Source of the DNA: Winogradskyella tangerina
Lineage (GTDB): Bacteria; Bacteroidota; Bacteroidia; Flavobacteriales; Flavobacteriaceae
Assembly (NCBI RefSeq): GCF_003260205.1
Contig: NZ_QERF01000008.1
Span: forward strand, 1 to 64,000
DNA: 64,000 nt
Direction: 5' to 3'
Made by a program: the position numbers and the translations under genes. The notes below the pieces were generated by a model. The model saw only the letters and a list, made by a program, of their open reading frames with translations. It searched no databases and was not told the origin of the DNA. Below, piece after piece: positions 11,101-21,575 of this stretch (the stretch's first letter is position 1; the number at the start of each line of letters is the position of its first letter).

Positions 11101-12424
11101 GGTTTAGTAATACAGGATGTCCTTTAAGGACATTTTCTAAGATATCCCAAACTACAGGCTCTTTTCTATCTATAATCTTCTTCGCAGATTTTACAGTTTT
11201 TACAATACCTCTTTCAATTAATTTTCTAATAATGAAAGGCTTGTAAAGCTCTGCTGCCATATTCTTTGGCAATCCACATTCGAATAATTTTAATTCTGGT
11301 CCAACAACAATTACCGAACGCGCTGAATAATCAACACGCTTACCAAGTAAGTTCTGACGGAAACGACCTTGCTTACCTTTAAGCGAATCTGAAAGTGATT
11401 TTAATGGTCTGTTTGAATCCGTTTTAACTGCAGAAGACTTCCGAGTGTTATCGAATAATGAGTCTACAGACTCTTGAAGCATACGCTTTTCGTTACGTAA
11501 GATTACTTCAGGAGCTTTGATCTCTACTAAACGCTTCAAACGGTTATTACGAATAATAACACGACGGTAAAGGTCGTTAAGATCTGAAGTTGCGAAACGT
11601 CCACCATCTAATGGCACTAATGGTCTTAATTCTGGTGGAATTACAGGAATAGCCTTCATGATCATCCACTCTGGCTTATTCTCTCTGTTCTCGTTAGATT
11701 CTCTAAAGGCCTCAACAACTTGTAAACGCTTTAAAGCTTCAGTTTTACGTTGTTTAGATGTTTCGTTATTAGCACTGTGTCTAAGATCGTATGATAACTG
11801 ATCTAAATCAATTCTTGCTAAAAGATCGATTAAACATTCAGCACCCATTTTAGCGATAAACTTGTTAGGGTCTGTATCTTCAAGGTATTGGTTTTCTTGT
11901 GGAAGAGTTTCAAGAATGTTTAAGTATTCTTCTTCTGTTAAGAAATCCATTTTTTGTACAGGCTCACCTTCAGCATTTACTGCACTACCTGGTTGGATAA
12001 CTACATAACGCTCGTAGTAGATGATCATATCTAATTTCTTAGATGGTAATCCGAGTAAGTATCCAATTTTGTTTGGTAATGAACGGAAATACCAAATGTG
12101 TGCTACTGGCACTACTAAATTGATGTGACCTACTCTATCTCTACGAACTTTCTTTTCAGTTACCTCTACTCCACAACGGTCACAAACGATACCCTTGTAA
12201 CGTATTCTTTTATATTTACCACAAGCACATTCGTAATCCTTTACAGGACCGAAAATACGCTCACAGAACAAACCATCACGCTCTGGTTTGTGTGTACGAT
12301 AATTAATAGTCTCTGGCTTTAATACTTCGCCTCGTGAAGCTGCTAAAACAGATTCAGGTGACGCTAAACCGATTGAAATTTTGTTAAACTTCAGTACTGT
12401 ATTCTTATCTTGTTTTCTTGCCAT
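8123..12424 (-). CDS. rpoC: DNA-directed RNA polymerase subunit beta'
   Basis: 1433 residues, close to the length known for Bacteroidota. Largest catalytic subunit of RNA polymerase. The N-terminal zinc site shows CACGKYKR and CDRCGVEV near residues 66-86. The catalytic loop NADFDGDQM starts at residue 475, giving the Mg-binding aspartates 477, 479 and 481. A second zinc site is [14 protein letters not shown] (about residues 890-905). The C-terminus contains the usual [15 protein letters not shown] motif. It follows rpoB by 75 bases. That gap holds a small inverted repeat, CAGTAA-CTAT-TTACTG, at 12458-12473. No disruption is visible. All plus-strand frames inside it are shadows. Confidence 0.99.
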   Translation of the reverse strand: MARKQDKNTVLKFNKISIGLASPESVLAASRGEVLKPETINYRTHKPERDGLFCERIFGPVKDYECACGKYKRIRYKGIVCDRCGVEVTEKKVRRDRVGHINLVVPVAHIWYFRSLPNKIGYLLGLPSKKLDMIIYYERYVVIQPGSAVNAEGEPVQKMDFLTEEEYLNILETLPQENQYLEDTDPNKFIAKMGAECLIDLLARIDLDQLSYDLRHSANNETSKQRKTEALKRLQVVEAFRESNENRENKPEWMIMKAIPVIPPELRPLVPLDGGRFATSDLNDLYRRVIIRNNRLKRLVEIKAPEVILRNEKRMLQESVDSLFDNTRKSSAVKTDSNRPLKSLSDSLKGKQGRFRQNLLGKRVDYSARSVIVVGPELKLFECGLPKNMAAELYKPFIIRKLIERGIVKTVKSAKKIIDRKEPVVWDILENVLKGHPVLLNRAPTLHRLGIQAFQPKLIEGKAIQLHPLVCTAFNADFDGDQMAVHLPLGPEAILEAQLLMLASHNILNPANGSPVTVPSQDMVLGLYYMTKLRKTDKDYTVKGEGLTFYSPEEVTIAYNEKKVDLNAGIKVRTKDFNEEGELTTQIIETTVGRVLFNEKVPEKAGYVNEVLTKKSLRDIIGQILKVTSVPETAEFLDEIKTLGYKFAFQGGLSFSLGDIIIPEEKHGMIDAANKKVDGIMGNYNMGLITNNERYNQVIDIWTSTNAELTELSMKRIREDQQGFNSVFMMLDSGARGSKEQIRQLTGMRGLMAKPKKSNAGGGEIIENPILSNFKEGLSILEYFISTHGARKGLADTALKTADAGYLTRRLVDVSQDVIVYEEDCGTLRGIEVSALKKNEEVVEKLEARIVGRTSLNDVYDPHTEELIVEAGGHIDDAIAKQIGDSAIESIEVRSPLTCEAKKGICVKCYGRNLATGKMVQRGEAVGVVAAQSIGEPGTQLTLRTFHVGGIAGNISEENKLVVKFDGVAEIEDLKTVKTTDNEGNEVDVVISRTSELKLVDAKTGIVLSTNNIPYGSHIFVKPGAKVKTGTVICQWDPYNGVIISEFAGKVRYENIEQGVTYQVEIDEQTGFQEKVISESRNKKLIPTLLIEDKKGETIRSYNLPVGAHIMIDDGEEINIGKILVKIPRKSAKAGDITGGLPRVTELFEARNPSNPAVVSEIDGVVSFGKIKRGNREIIIESKLGEVKKYLVKLSNQILVQENDYVKAGMPLSDGSVTPNDILNIKGPSAVQQYLVNEVQEVYRLQGVKINDKHFEVVVRQMMRKVKIMDSGDTIFLENQLVHKSDFIEENDKIFGMKVIEDAGDSENLQSGQIVSVRQLRDENSILRREDKNLVTARDAQPATATPILQGITRASLQTKSFISAASFQETTKVLNEAAVNGKVDTLEGLKENVIVGHRIPAGTGVRDYDNIIVGSKEEFDEMMKAKEEMNFN

Positions 12425-12499
12425 ATTTCTTGAGTTTTCAGGGACAGTTTTCAGCCGCAGTAACTATTTACTGAGACTGAATACTGTTTACTGAATAAT

Positions 12500-15400
12500 T
12501 TATTCTTCTAATCTAATATCTAATCCTAAACCTTTCAATTCGTGCATAAGTACGTTGAAAGATTCTGGTAGTCCTGGTTCTGGCATTGGCTCACCCTTAA
12601 CGATAGCTTCGTAAGTTTTTGCTCTACCAATTACGTCATCTGATTTTACAGTTAAGATCTCTCGTAGAGTACTTGATGCACCGTATGCTTCAAGTGCCCA
12701 TACCTCCATCTCACCAAAACGCTGTCCACCGAATTGTGCTTTACCACCAAGCGGCTGCTGTGTAATTAATGAGTAAGGTCCGATAGAACGTGCGTGCATC
12801 TTATCGTCGATCATATGACCAAGTTTGATCATATAGATAACACCAACTGTTGCTGGTTGATCGAAACGATCACCAGTTCCACCATCGTATAGATAAGTAT
12901 GACCGAATCTTGGAATTCCTGCTTCATCAGTGTAGGCATTGATCTGGTCTAATGTAGCACCGTCAAAGATTGGTGTTGCATAGGTCTTACCAAGATCTTT
13001 ACCAGCCCATCCTAATACAGTTTCATAGATCTGACCGATATTCATACGAGATGGTACACCAAGTGGATTCAATACGATATCAACTGGAGTTCCGTCTTCT
13101 AAGAATGGCATATCCTCTTGACGAACAATACGTGCCACGATACCTTTGTTACCGTGACGACCTGCCATCTTATCACCTACTTTCAGTTTACGTTTCTTAG
13201 CGATGTAAACTTTAGCAAGTTTAATGATCCCTGCTGGTAATTCATCACCAACCGAAATGGTGAATTTCTCACGTCTTAAAGATCCTTGAAGATCGTTCTC
13301 CTTGATCTTGTAATTGTGAATTAAGTCAGCAACAAGCTCATTAGTATGATCGTCAGTCGTCCATTTACCAGAAGTTAAATGCGTGTAATCATCAACAGCG
13401 TTTAACATCTTTAAGGTGTACTTCTTACCTCTAGGGATAATTTCTTCACCTAAATCATTATAAATACCCTGAGCTGTTTTACCATTTACAATTGCGAATA
13501 GTTTTTCAACTAAGATATTTTTAAGATCATCAAAACGGTTATCATAAGCATTTTCTAGTGCTTCGATATCTTCCTTATCCTGAGCTCTCTTACGTTTATC
13601 TTTTACTGCTCTCGCGAATAATTTTTTATCGATTACCACACCATTTAATGATGGAGACGCTTTTAATGATGCATCCTTAACATCACCTGCTTTATCACCG
13701 AAGATCGCTCTAAGAAGTTTTTCTTCTGGTGTTGGGTCAGACTCACCTTTTGGTGTGATCTTACCAATTAAGATATCACCCGGTTTGATTTCAGCACCAA
13801 TACGAATCATACCATTTTCATCAAGGTCTTTAGTTGCCTCTTCAGAAACGTTTGGTATATCGTTGGTTAACTCTTCGTTACCTAGTTTTGTATCTCTTAC
13901 TTCAAGTGAGTACTCATCGATATGAATAGATGTAAAGATATCATCGCGAACTACTTTCTCAGAAATTACGATCGCATCCTCAAAGTTATATCCTTTCCAA
14001 GGCATGAAGGCTACTTTCATGTTTCTACCAAGAGCAAGCTCTCCATTCTGTGTTGCGTAACCTTCACAAAGTACTTGTCCTTTAGTTACCTTATCACCTT
14101 TCTTAACGATAGGCTTTAAGTTGATAGACGTACCTTGATTTGTTTTTCTGAATTTCACTAATGGATATTCTTTCACATCGCTGTCAAAGCTTACCATTGC
14201 TTCTTCTTCAGTACGCTCGTATTTGATTACGATCTTATCAGCATCAACATATTCAACAACACCTTCGCCTTCTGCATTAATTAATACTCTAGAATCTGAT
14301 GCTACCTGACGCTCTAAACCAGTACCAACGATTGGCGCTTCTGGTCTTAATAACGGTACTGCCTGACGCATCATGTTTGATCCCATCAGTGCACGGTTTG
14401 CATCATCATGCTCTAAGAATGGAATTAATGATGCTGAGATTGAAGCGATCTGGTTTGGCGCTACATCCGTATAGTTAACTCCAGTTGGTTCAATAACTGG
14501 GAAGTCACCTTCTTGACGAGCAATAACTTTATCGTGTATTATTTTTCCTTTACCATCAACTTCTACAGTTGCCTGAGCGATCATTTTCTCTTCCTCTTCT
14601 TCAGCGCTCAAGTAAGTCGGTGCATTTTTAATGTCAACAACTCCGTTTTCAACTTTTCTGTATGGTGTTTCGATGAATCCCATTGAATTTACTTTCGCAT
14701 ATACTGAAAGTGAAGAGATCAAACCAATGTTTGGACCTTCTGGTGTTTCAATTGGACATAAACGACCATAATGTGTATAGTGAACGTCACGAACCTCGAA
14801 ACCAGCTCTTTCTCTTGAAAGTCCTCCTGGACCTAAAGCTGATAAACGACGTTTATGTGTAATCTCTGCTAATGGATTTGTTTGATCCATGAACTGAGAC
14901 AATTGATTTGTTCCGAAGAAAGAATTAATAACTGAAGACAAGGTCTTAGCATTAATCAAATCGATTGGCGTAAATACTTCGTTATCACGAACATTCATAC
15001 GCTCACGAATGGTACGCGCCATACGTGCTAAACCAACACCAAACTGAGATGATAACTGCTCACCTACTGTACGTACACGACGGTTAGATAAGTGATCGAT
15101 ATCATCAATCTCTGCTTTAGAGTTGATTAACTCAATTAAATATTTGATGATGGTAATGATATCTTCTTTGGTAAGTACTTGCTTATCCATTCCGATATCT
15201 AAACCTAATTTTTTGTTCATTCTGTAACGACCTACCTCACCTAAAGAGTAACGTTGGTCTGAGAAGAATAACTTGTCAATTATTCCACGTGCTGTTTCCT
15301 CATCTGGCGGTTCAGCATTACGTAATTGGCGATAGATATGTTCAACAGCTTCTTTTTCAGAGTTTGTTGGATCTTTTTGTAATGTATTGTGAATGATAGC

Positions 15401-16312
15401 GTAGTCACCTTGCTGAGCACTTTCTTTGTGTAGAAGAATAGTCTTCACTTCAGCTTCTAGGATCTCTTCGATATTGTCTTTATCAACAATGGTGTCGCGA
15501 TCTAGTACGATCTCATTACGCTCAATAGATACTACTTCACCAGTATCTTCATCCACGAAATCTTCGTGCCATGTGTTAAGTACACGTGCCGCTAACTTAC
15601 GACCGATTACTTTTTTCAAGCCAGTTTTAGAAACTTTCACCTCTTCTGCGAGGTCGAAGATCTCTAAGATATCTTTATCACGTTCGAAACCAATTGCACG
15701 GAAAAGCGTCGTTACAGGTAACTTTTTCTTTCTGTCAATGTAAGCGTACATAACGCTATTGATATCCGTAGCAAATTCAATCCAAGATCCTTTAAAAGGA
15801 ATTACTCTAGCAGAATATAACTTGGTTCCATTGGCGTGGAATGATTGGCTAAAGAATACACCTGGAGATCTGTGTAATTGAGATACAACAACACGTTCTG
15901 CACCATTGATACAGAAGGTTCCGCTAGGCGTCATATATGGGATTGTACCTAAATATACATCCTGAACGATAGTTTCGAAATCTTCGTGCTCCGGATCGGT
16001 ACAGTATAATTTTAATCTTGCTTTTAAGGGTACGCTATACGTTAATCCTCTCTCGATACATTCTTCGATCGTATACCTTGGTGGATCAATGAAATAGTCT
16101 AAAAATTCCAACACGAATTGGTTTCGTGTGTCGGTAATTGGAAAGTTCTCCATGAAGGTGTTGTATAAACCTTCGTTACCTCTTTCCTCTGATTTTGTTT
16201 CTAATTGGAAAAAATCCTGGAAGGATTTTATTTGGATATCCAAAAAGTCTGGGTAATCTGTTCTATTTACAATAGAAGAGAAATTAATTCTTTCAGCCTT
16301 ATTTGCTTGCAT
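12500..16312 (-). CDS. rpoB: DNA-directed RNA polymerase subunit beta
   Basis: 1270 residues, shorter than the 1342 of E. coli, as usual for Bacteroidota. The rifampicin region reads [20 protein letters not shown] followed by LSALGPGG, so the positions equivalent to E. coli D516, H526 and S531 carry the susceptible residues. [12 protein letters not shown] (about residue 1040) and the C-terminal [13 protein letters not shown] are characteristic. ATG at 16312 follows a 121-base spacer after rplL that contains a strong hairpin (16375-16410) and a short palindrome (16349-16367), which may set the polymerase to ribosomal protein ratio. Confidence 0.99.
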   Translation of the reverse strand: MQANKAERINFSSIVNRTDYPDFLDIQIKSFQDFFQLETKSEERGNEGLYNTFMENFPITDTRNQFVLEFLDYFIDPPRYTIEECIERGLTYSVPLKARLKLYCTDPEHEDFETIVQDVYLGTIPYMTPSGTFCINGAERVVVSQLHRSPGVFFSQSFHANGTKLYSARVIPFKGSWIEFATDINSVMYAYIDRKKKLPVTTLFRAIGFERDKDILEIFDLAEEVKVSKTGLKKVIGRKLAARVLNTWHEDFVDEDTGEVVSIERNEIVLDRDTIVDKDNIEEILEAEVKTILLHKESAQQGDYAIIHNTLQKDPTNSEKEAVEHIYRQLRNAEPPDEETARGIIDKLFFSDQRYSLGEVGRYRMNKKLGLDIGMDKQVLTKEDIITIIKYLIELINSKAEIDDIDHLSNRRVRTVGEQLSSQFGVGLARMARTIRERMNVRDNEVFTPIDLINAKTLSSVINSFFGTNQLSQFMDQTNPLAEITHKRRLSALGPGGLSRERAGFEVRDVHYTHYGRLCPIETPEGPNIGLISSLSVYAKVNSMGFIETPYRKVENGVVDIKNAPTYLSAEEEEEKMIAQATVEVDGKGKIIHDKVIARQEGDFPVIEPTGVNYTDVAPNQIASISASLIPFLEHDDANRALMGSNMMRQAVPLLRPEAPIVGTGLERQVASDSRVLINAEGEGVVEYVDADKIVIKYERTEEEAMVSFDSDVKEYPLVKFRKTNQGTSINLKPIVKKGDKVTKGQVLCEGYATQNGELALGRNMKVAFMPWKGYNFEDAIVISEKVVRDDIFTSIHIDEYSLEVRDTKLGNEELTNDIPNVSEEATKDLDENGMIRIGAEIKPGDILIGKITPKGESDPTPEEKLLRAIFGDKAGDVKDASLKASPSLNGVVIDKKLFARAVKDKRKRAQDKEDIEALENAYDNRFDDLKNILVEKLFAIVNGKTAQGIYNDLGEEIIPRGKKYTLKMLNAVDDYTHLTSGKWTTDDHTNELVADLIHNYKIKENDLQGSLRREKFTISVGDELPAGIIKLAKVYIAKKRKLKVGDKMAGRHGNKGIVARIVRQEDMPFLEDGTPVDIVLNPLGVPSRMNIGQIYETVLGWAGKDLGKTYATPIFDGATLDQINAYTDEAGIPRFGHTYLYDGGTGDRFDQPATVGVIYMIKLGHMIDDKMHARSIGPYSLITQQPLGGKAQFGGQRFGEMEVWALEAYGASSTLREILTVKSDDVIGRAKTYEAIVKGEPMPEPGLPESFNVLMHELKGLGLDIRLEE

Positions 16313-16348
16313 TGATGAACGAGATTTTTATTAAAAAAACTAAAATAT

Positions 16349-16367
16349 GTATATAACGTTTATATAC
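16349..16367. repeat. Short inverted repeat in the rplL-rpoB spacer
   Basis: GTATATAA (16349-16356) and TTATATAC (16360-16367) pair perfectly around a 3-base CGT centre. It lies 37 bases before the rpoB start and just downstream of the rplL-rpoB attenuator-like hairpin. It could be an RNA processing hairpin or a protein site; the role is unknown. Confidence 0.5.
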
Positions 16368-16374
16368 ACAAAAG

Positions 16375-16410
16375 GGTTTAGGTCTTAGAGAACTACTCCA
16401 GACCTAAACC
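16375..16410 (-). terminator. Attenuator-like hairpin between rplL and rpoB
   Basis: Perfect 11-bp stem GGTTTAGGTCT (16375-16385) with AGACCTAAACC (16400-16410) and a 14-base loop. On the minus strand it is followed by CCTTTTGTG, a short U-tract. A partial terminator at this place is known from the E. coli rplL-rpoB junction; its action here is inferred. Confidence 0.75.
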
Positions 16411-16433
16411 ATATGTTGTAGGTTAAGCTGAGC

Positions 16434-16811
16434 TTACTTAAGCTCAACCTCAGCTCCAGCTTCTTCTAAAGAAGATTTTAAGCCTTCAGCTTCGTCTTTA
16501 GAAACACCTTCTTTAATTGTACTTGGTGCTTCATCAACTAATCCTTTTGCATCTTTTAAGCCTAAACCAGTTAATTCCTTAACTAATTTTACAACTGCTA
16601 ATTTAGAAGCACCTGCTGCTTTTAATACTACATCAAATTCTGTCTTTTCTTCAGCGGCTTCACCACCTCCAGCAGCACCACCTGCAGCAACTGCAACTGC
16701 AGCAGCAGCTGGCTCAATGCCATACTCATCTTTTAATATAGTAGCTAATTCGTTAACTTCTTTAACTGTTAAGTTAACTAATTGTTCTGCGAAATCTTTT
16801 AAATCTGCCAT
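16434..16811 (-). CDS. rplL: 50S ribosomal protein L7/L12
   Basis: 125 residues. N-terminal dimerisation helices ([20 protein letters not shown]), an Ala/Gly-rich hinge at about 37-52 ([18 protein letters not shown]), and a C-terminal domain with the conserved [20 protein letters not shown] and [12 protein letters not shown] motifs. It forms the flexible stalk that recruits translation GTPases such as the EF-Tu, RF3 and TypA encoded in this same window. It lies 59 bases after rplJ, its stalk-base partner. Confidence 0.98.
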   Translation of the reverse strand: MADLKDFAEQLVNLTVKEVNELATILKDEYGIEPAAAAVAVAAGGAAGGGEAAEEKTEFDVVLKAAGASKLAVVKLVKELTGLGLKDAKGLVDEAPSTIKEGVSKDEAEGLKSSLEEAGAEVELK

Positions 16812-16870
16812 TTTTTCTATTGTTTTAATGTGTGTGTTTTATAATAATTTTTAAAGTGTGTTTTCTTTGA

Positions 16871-17392
16871 TTATCCTTCTCTTTCGGATAATGTTTTTAC
16901 AATGCCTGCTATTGTTCCTCCACCAGACTTAAGTGCTGAAATAACATTCTTAGCAGGAGATTGTAATAATGTGATAATTTCTCCAAGAAGTTCTTCTTTC
17001 GACTTAATATCTACTAAAGTATCTAATAGATCGTCACCAATGTAAATAGCTTCTTCAATGAAAGCACCTTTTAATAAAGGCTTTTCAGATTTTTTACGAA
17101 ACTCCTTAATTACTTTGGCTGGAGCATTACCTGTTTCAGAGTACATTACTGAAGTATTACCTTTTAGAGTTGTTGGTAATTCACCGAAATCTTTTTCCGA
17201 TGCTTCCATTGCTTTTTCTAAAAGTGTATTCTTTACTACAGCTAACTTAATGTTAGACTTGAAACACGCTCTTCTTAAATTTGAAGTTGTTGCTGCATCT
17301 AATCCAGAAATATCTGTTAAATAGATATTTGTATTATCTGCTAATTGCGCAGTTAACTCTTCAATTACTAGGGATTTTTCTTCTCTTGTCAT
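16871..17392 (-). CDS. rplJ: 50S ribosomal protein L10
   Basis: 173 residues, normal length. Binds 23S rRNA and anchors the L7/L12 dimers through its C-terminal helix. N-terminus TREEKSLVIEELTAQL and the motif YLTDISGLDAATTSNLRRAC are typical, as is VVKNTLLEKAME. It sits 21 bases after rplA and 59 before rplL. In E. coli L10 represses its own mRNA through a leader; a matching leader is not evident in the 21-base gap, so control from further upstream is possible. Confidence 0.97.
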   Translation of the reverse strand: MTREEKSLVIEELTAQLADNTNIYLTDISGLDAATTSNLRRACFKSNIKLAVVKNTLLEKAMEASEKDFGELPTTLKGNTSVMYSETGNAPAKVIKEFRKKSEKPLLKGAFIEEAIYIGDDLLDTLVDIKSKEELLGEIITLLQSPAKNVISALKSGGGTIAGIVKTLSEREG

Positions 17393-17413
17393 AATATTTT
17401 AAAGTTTAACTAC

Positions 17414-18103
17414 TTAACTAATTTTTGTATCTACAGGAATACTTGGACTCATTGTACTTGACATGTAAATACTCTTTACATAAGTACCTTTAGCAGCAGT
17501 TGGTTTTAACTTCATTAACGTTGTTAAAAGTTCGTTAGCATTGCCTACCAATTTTTCAGCACTAAAAGATGCTTTACCTATTGGCGCATGAACGATACCC
17601 GTTTTATCAACTTTGAAATCTATTTTACCAGCTTTTACTTCGCTAACAGCTTTACCAATATCCATGGTTACTGTTCCTGTCTTTGGATTCGGCATAAGAC
17701 CTCTTGGCCCTAATACTCTACCTAATGGTCCTAACTTACCCATAACGCTTGGCATTGTAACGATAACGTCAACGTCAGTCCAACCGTCTTTAATTTTTTG
17801 TAAGTATTCGTCTAACCCAACATAATCAGCACCAGCTTCTTTAGCTTCTGCTTCTTTATCTGGAGTTACTAATGCAAGAACCTTCATGTCTTTACCTGTA
17901 CCATGTGGTAAAGAAACTACTCCACGTACCATTTGATTGGCTTTACGCGGATCTACACCTAATCTTACTGCTAAATCTACTGAAGCATCAAACTTAGTGT
18001 ATGTGATTTCTTTTAGTAAAGCTGAAGCTTCTTCTAAAGAGTAAAGTTTGTTTCTATCAACTTTAGCTCTTGCTTCTTTTTGCTTCTTTGTTAATCTTGC
18101 CAT
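17414..18103 (-). CDS. rplA: 50S ribosomal protein L1
   Basis: 229 residues with the start set at the ATG at 18103 ([14 protein letters not shown]), which matches the family; an upstream in-frame start at 18130 would overlap rplK and add nine atypical residues. L1 forms the mobile stalk at the ribosome E site. Motifs: [20 protein letters not shown], and [10 protein letters not shown] in the middle; [16 protein letters not shown] at the end. Only 10 bases separate it from rplK. In other bacteria L1 represses the rplK-rplA mRNA; not tested here. Confidence 0.97.
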   Translation of the reverse strand: MARLTKKQKEARAKVDRNKLYSLEEASALLKEITYTKFDASVDLAVRLGVDPRKANQMVRGVVSLPHGTGKDMKVLALVTPDKEAEAKEAGADYVGLDEYLQKIKDGWTDVDVIVTMPSVMGKLGPLGRVLGPRGLMPNPKTGTVTMDIGKAVSEVKAGKIDFKVDKTGIVHAPIGKASFSAEKLVGNANELLTTLMKLKPTAAKGTYVKSIYMSSTMSPSIPVDTKIS

Positions 18104-18113
18104 TTCTGAAATT

Positions 18114-18554
18114 TTAGTTTGGAGCTTCACCTCCTTTAACAGTGATACCCATCGATCTTGCTGTTCCAGCTACCATTTTCATAGCTGAACCGATTTCGAA
18201 TGCATTTAAATCTTGCATCTTGTCTTCAGCAATTGCTCTAACTTGATCCCAAGTTACTTTTGCTACTTTACGTCGGTTAGGTTCTCCAGATCCTTTCTTT
18301 ACTTTGGCCGCTTCTAATAATTGCACTGCTGCTGGTGGTGTTTTGATTACAAATTCAAAAGATTTGTCTTTGTAAACAGAGATCACAACAGGTAAAACTT
18401 TACCTGGTTTATCTTGGGTTCTAGCATTAAACTGCTTACAGAACTCCATGATGTTAACTCCAGCGGCACCTAAAGCGGGTCCAACCGGTGGCGATGGATT
18501 CGCAGCACCTCCCCGAACTTGTAACTTAACTACTTTGTCTAGTTCTTTTGCCAT
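18114..18554 (-). CDS. rplK: 50S ribosomal protein L11
   Basis: 146 residues. Binds the GTPase-associated centre of 23S rRNA. The proline-rich N-terminal segment [20 protein letters not shown] and the C-terminal RNA-binding motif [10 protein letters not shown] are diagnostic. It follows nusG by 68 bases and is nearly joined to rplA, so rplK and rplA are probably translated from one message. Confidence 0.98.
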   Translation of the reverse strand: MAKELDKVVKLQVRGGAANPSPPVGPALGAAGVNIMEFCKQFNARTQDKPGKVLPVVISVYKDKSFEFVIKTPPAAVQLLEAAKVKKGSGEPNRRKVAKVTWDQVRAIAEDKMQDLNAFEIGSAMKMVAGTARSMGITVKGGEAPN

Positions 18555-18622
18555 TTTTAAAAATTTAGTGCGTTTTTCTATTTTGGAAGCTTAGATTAAC
18601 GCTATCTTAATTGTAACAATTA

Positions 18623-19168
18623 TTATAATTTTTCAACTTGCATATAGCTCAGTTCTAATGGTGTCTTTCTTCCGAAGATTTTCACCATAACCTCTAGCTT
18701 ACGCTTTTCTTCAAATATCTTTTCGATAGTACCATCAAATCCATTGAATGGTCCATCGATCACTTTTACAGTTTCTCCTTTAGTAAATGGAATTGCAATA
18801 TTTGCATCTGCTTCAATCGCCAACTCATCTACTTTTCCTAACATTCTGTTTACTTCAGATTGTCTTAATGGAACAGGGTCACCGCCTTTTGTTTCGCCTA
18901 AAAATCCGATTACGTTTGTAATAGATTTAATAATGTGTGGAATTTCTCCACTCAAATTGGCTTGTATCATAATGTAACCTGGGAAATAAACTTTTTCTTT
19001 GTTTATTTTCTTACCGTTACGAATTTGAATCACTTTTTCAGTCGGTACTAAAACCTGATCTACATAATCTTCTAATCCCAATCTTGAGATTTCATTTTCT
19101 ATGTAAGTCTTGATCTTGTTTTCTTGACCGCTTACTGCTCTAACAACATACCATTTTTTGTCTGACAT
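18623..19168 (-). CDS. nusG: Transcription termination/antitermination factor NusG
   Basis: 181 residues. NGN domain in the first two thirds (KKWYVVRAVSGQENKIKTYIE at the start, FPGYIMIQANL, NVIGFLG), then a KOW domain (FTKGETVKVIDGPFNGFDGTI, about residues 127-147) and a C-terminal LELSYMQVEKL. Binds RNA polymerase, encoded downstream in the same cluster, and couples it to ribosomes or Rho. It starts 18 bases after secE, an arrangement conserved widely in bacteria. Confidence 0.98.
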   Translation of the reverse strand: MSDKKWYVVRAVSGQENKIKTYIENEISRLGLEDYVDQVLVPTEKVIQIRNGKKINKEKVYFPGYIMIQANLSGEIPHIIKSITNVIGFLGETKGGDPVPLRQSEVNRMLGKVDELAIEADANIAIPFTKGETVKVIDGPFNGFDGTIEKIFEEKRKLEVMVKIFGRKTPLELSYMQVEKL

Positions 19169-19186
19169 CTTCTTCCCTAATATTTG

Positions 19187-19381
19187 TTAGCCTAATATAT
19201 CGAAATACGCCTTCACTGCTCTACTAAACACAGTGTCCACTCCCCAAATAGCTAGAGAAAAAATAATTGAAAAAACTGCAACAAGAACCGTTAAGCGTTG
19301 AGCTTCTGGCCAAGGTGTCCATGACACATGGTTTTTCAACTCTGCGAATGATTCTTTAATGTATGTTATTAATCCTGCCAT
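19187..19381 (-). CDS. secE: Preprotein translocase subunit SecE
   Basis: 64 residues, the short single-span form. A cytosolic amphipathic helix (ITYIKESFAELKNHVSWTPW) with the conserved VSWTPWPE motif is followed by one membrane segment at about 30-50 (LTVLVAVFSIIFSLAIWGV). It clamps SecY in the Sec translocon. Located between tRNA-Trp and nusG, as in many bacteria. Confidence 0.96.
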   Translation of the reverse strand: MAGLITYIKESFAELKNHVSWTPWPEAQRLTVLVAVFSIIFSLAIWGVDTVFSRAVKAYFDILG

Positions 19382-19469
19382 TTGTATTTAATTTTTGGTT
19401 GTTTATTAACCTTTTTTGTTAGCGCTTCAGATGTTAAGACTTAATGTCGTCTTGTTATCCTTCGCTTCG

Positions 19470-19542
19470 CACGGGTTGCGAGACTCGAACTCACGACACC
19501 TGGTTTTGGAGACCAGTGCTCTACCAACTGAGCTAAACCCGT
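19470..19542 (-). tRNA. tRNA-Trp (CCA anticodon)
   Basis: Full cloverleaf of 73 bases: acceptor ACGGGTT pairs with AACCCGT, discriminator G, D-arm GCTC/GAGC, anticodon arm CTGGT-CTCCAAA-ACCAG, T-arm with TTCGAGT. The loop gives anticodon CCA. No encoded CCA tail. It lies between tuf and secE. Confidence 0.97.
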
Positions 19543-19559
19543 AAACAACAATCAAGGCA

Positions 19560-19575
19560 TCCCGAATTTTCGGGA
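19560..19575 (-). other. Stable hairpin between tuf and tRNA-Trp
   Basis: TCCCGAA (19560-19566) pairs with TTCGGGA (19569-19575) around two bases. No U-tract follows, so it more likely marks an RNA cleavage or stability element that separates the tuf mRNA from the tRNA than a terminator. Confidence 0.5.
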
Positions 19576-19604
19576 CACCTTTAATTGCCTATTTAATTGT
19601 TTGT

Positions 19605-20792
19605 TTAGTCTAAAATTTCAGTTACCTGACCAGCACCAACTGTTCTACCACCTTCACGGATAGCGAAACGTAAACCTACGTTCATTGCAATTGGTTGAAT
19701 CAAGTCAACAGTAATTGTAAGGTTATCACCTGGCATTACCATTTCAACGCCATCTGGAAGAGAAATATTTCCAGTTACGTCAGTTGTACGTACGTAGAAC
19801 TGTGGACGATAGTTGTTGTGGAATGGTGTGTGACGACCACCTTCTTCTTTCTTAAGGATATAAACCTCAGCTTTGAATTTTTGGTGAGGAGTTACAGATC
19901 CTGGCTTAGTAATTACCATACCTCTAGAGATTTGAGTTTTCTCAATACCTCTTAATAAGATACCAGCGTTATCACCAGCTTCACCTCTATCTAAGATTTG
20001 ACGGAACATTTCGATACCAGTAATAGTAGATGTTAATTTCTCAGCACCCATACCGATAATCTCAACTGGGTCACCAGTGTTAGCAACACCTGTTTCAATA
20101 CGACCAGTTGCTACAGTACCACGACCAGTAATTGAGAATACGTCTTCGATAGGCATTAAGAAAGGCTTATCCATATCACGTACTGGCTCTTCGATCCACT
20201 CGTCAACACTCTTCATTAATTCTAATACTGTGTCTACCCACTTTTGCTCACCGTTAAGTGCACCTAAAGCAGAACCAGCAATTACAGGACCATTATCACC
20301 ATCGTACTCATAGAATGATAATAAATCTCTGATTTCCATTTCTACTAACTCTAATAGCTCTTCGTCATCTACCATATCCACTTTGTTCATGAATACAACG
20401 ATACGAGGAATACCTACCTGACGACCAAGTAAGATGTGCTCACGAGTTTGTGGCATAGGACCATCAGTTGCAGCAACAACTAAGATAGCACCATCCATTT
20501 GAGCAGCACCAGTAACCATGTTCTTTACGTAATCCGCGTGACCTGGACAGTCAACGTGAGCGTAGTGACGGTTAGCTGTTTGATATTCTACGTGAGATGT
20601 ATTAATTGTAATACCTCTTTCTTTCTCTTCTGGTGCGTTATCGATCTGATCGAAATCTTTAGCTTCAGATAAACCTGCATCAGCTAATACTTTAGTAATA
20701 GCCGCAGTTAAAGTTGTCTTACCGTGATCTACGTGTCCAATAGTACCAATGTTTAAGTGTGGTTTTGAACGATCAAAAGTTGCCTTTGCCAT
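19605..20792 (-). CDS. tuf: Elongation factor Tu
   Basis: 395 residues, standard EF-Tu length. G-domain motifs GHVDHGKT (residues 19-26), [10 protein letters not shown] and NKVDMVDD are present; later motifs [30 protein letters not shown] and the C-terminal [18 protein letters not shown] are canonical. Brings aminoacyl-tRNA to the ribosome. It is preceded by four tRNA genes in the same order as before E. coli tufB and followed by tRNA-Trp and secE. No other copy lies in this window. Confidence 0.99.
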   Translation of the reverse strand: MAKATFDRSKPHLNIGTIGHVDHGKTTLTAAITKVLADAGLSEAKDFDQIDNAPEEKERGITINTSHVEYQTANRHYAHVDCPGHADYVKNMVTGAAQMDGAILVVAATDGPMPQTREHILLGRQVGIPRIVVFMNKVDMVDDEELLELVEMEIRDLLSFYEYDGDNGPVIAGSALGALNGEQKWVDTVLELMKSVDEWIEEPVRDMDKPFLMPIEDVFSITGRGTVATGRIETGVANTGDPVEIIGMGAEKLTSTITGIEMFRQILDRGEAGDNAGILLRGIEKTQISRGMVITKPGSVTPHQKFKAEVYILKKEEGGRHTPFHNNYRPQFYVRTTDVTGNISLPDGVEMVMPGDNLTITVDLIQPIAMNVGLRFAIREGGRTVGAGQVTEILD

Positions 20793-20857
20793 TTTTAATT
20801 TATTTAATCTTATTTAATATTAGTGTTCAATTTTTATTCTTCAATCTCAAAATTTAG

Positions 20858-20929
20858 AGCCAACGACGAGATTTGAACTCGTGACCTCTTCCTTACCAAG
20901 GAAACGCTCTACCCCTGAGCTACGCCGGC
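20858..20929 (-). tRNA. tRNA-Thr (GGT anticodon)
   Basis: 72-base cloverleaf: acceptor GCCGGCG with CGTTGGC (two G-U pairs), discriminator T, D-arm GCTC/GAGC, anticodon loop TTGGTAA giving GGT, T-arm ACGAG-TTCAAAT-CTCGT. It is the last tRNA before tuf. Confidence 0.96.
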
Positions 20930-21042
20930 TAATAATTTACGACTGCCGACCTTAGATCTACGATTCGCAAACCGAAATTCGTAATTCGTAAATTCTTTAA
21001 GCGGGTGATCTCGCTTTTCGGCGTGACGACATTCCGCTTTTG

Positions 21043-21115
21043 AGCGGGAGACCGGGTTCGAACCGGCGACATTCAGCTTGGAAGGCTGACGCTCTACCAA
21101 CTGAGCTACTCCCGC
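21043..21115 (-). tRNA. tRNA-Gly (TCC anticodon)
   Basis: 73-base cloverleaf: acceptor GCGGGAG with CTCCCGC, discriminator T, anticodon arm TCAGC-CTTCCAA-GCTGA giving TCC, T-arm GCCGG-TTCGAAC-CCGGT. Corresponds in position to glyT of the E. coli tufB operon. Confidence 0.97.
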
Positions 21116-21265
21116 ATTTATAATTAAGTCTCCTTAATTAATGGTATTCAATATTTCAAGGATGTGGATTACCTTACACAGTTCGGTGATCCCTGAAGGT
21201 TTCTTTAGGATTATTCGCTTCGCTCATGATCCTTTAAGATGCCCTTCAAACAAAAATTCAAGCTG

Positions 21266-21289
21266 CAAATTTACGAAAGCTAGCTTTCG
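21266..21289 (-). promoter_or_regulatory. Putative internal promoter with 16-bp palindrome between tRNA-Tyr and tRNA-Gly
   Basis: TAAATTTG on the minus strand (21273-21266) fits the -7 consensus. Directly upstream, in the usual spacer, lies a perfect 16-bp palindrome CGAAAGCTAGCTTTCG (21274-21289). No TTG is seen at the expected distance. It could be an operator-controlled internal promoter or only an RNA processing hairpin. Confidence 0.35.
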
Positions 21290-21314
21290 ACATTCGCTAT
21301 TTTGAATTTTTTTG

Positions 21315-21397
21315 TGGGGAGAGCAGGATTCGAACCTGCGAAGTTAAAAAACAACAGAGTTACAGTCTGTCCTCGTTGGCCGCTTGAGTATCTCCCC
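21315..21397 (-). tRNA. tRNA-Tyr (GTA anticodon)
   Basis: 83 bases with the long variable arm of class II tRNAs. Acceptor GGGGAGA with TCTCCCC, discriminator A, anticodon arm CAGA-CTGTAAC-TCTG giving GTA, T-arm GCAGG-TTCGAAT-CCTGC. Confidence 0.96.
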
Positions 21398-21417
21398 AAA
21401 TATTTTCAAATAACATA

Positions 21418-21454
21418 CTCAAACTTTTCGTTTGAGGCTCCTAATTTCTTAGGA
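21418..21454 (-). other. Two hairpins between tRNA-Thr(TGT) and tRNA-Tyr
   Basis: CTCAAAC (21418-21424) pairs with GTTTGAG (21430-21436), and TCCTAA (21439-21444) pairs with TTAGGA (21449-21454). Neither has a clear U-tract. They probably help cut the polycistronic tRNA precursor. Confidence 0.4.
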
Positions 21455-21458
21455 ATTC

Positions 21459-21477
21459 AGAGCCGATAGAGGGACTC
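21459..21477 (-). repeat. 19-base duplicate of the tRNA-Thr(TGT) 3' end
   Basis: The 19 bases at 21459-21477 are identical to 21574-21592, which hold the acceptor 3' strand and part of the T-arm of the neighbouring tRNA-Thr. The rest of a tRNA is absent here. It may be a decayed tRNA copy or an old site-specific integration scar. Confidence 0.7.
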
Positions 21478-21575
21478 CCTTCGACTTCGCTCAGGATAAA
21501 CTTCTCGTCCCAAAACCTGTATTTTAAACATTAAAGTTTGTACAGATTCTCCTGATGCATTTTCAAAATTTCAAG

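Noticed and set aside
12500..16312. Rifampicin-resistant rpoB
   Set aside because: The residues equivalent to the main resistance positions are those of susceptible polymerase.
20909..21100. Minus-strand frame of 63 residues
   Set aside because: It runs through tRNA-Thr and tRNA-Gly; its translation is a tRNA shadow.
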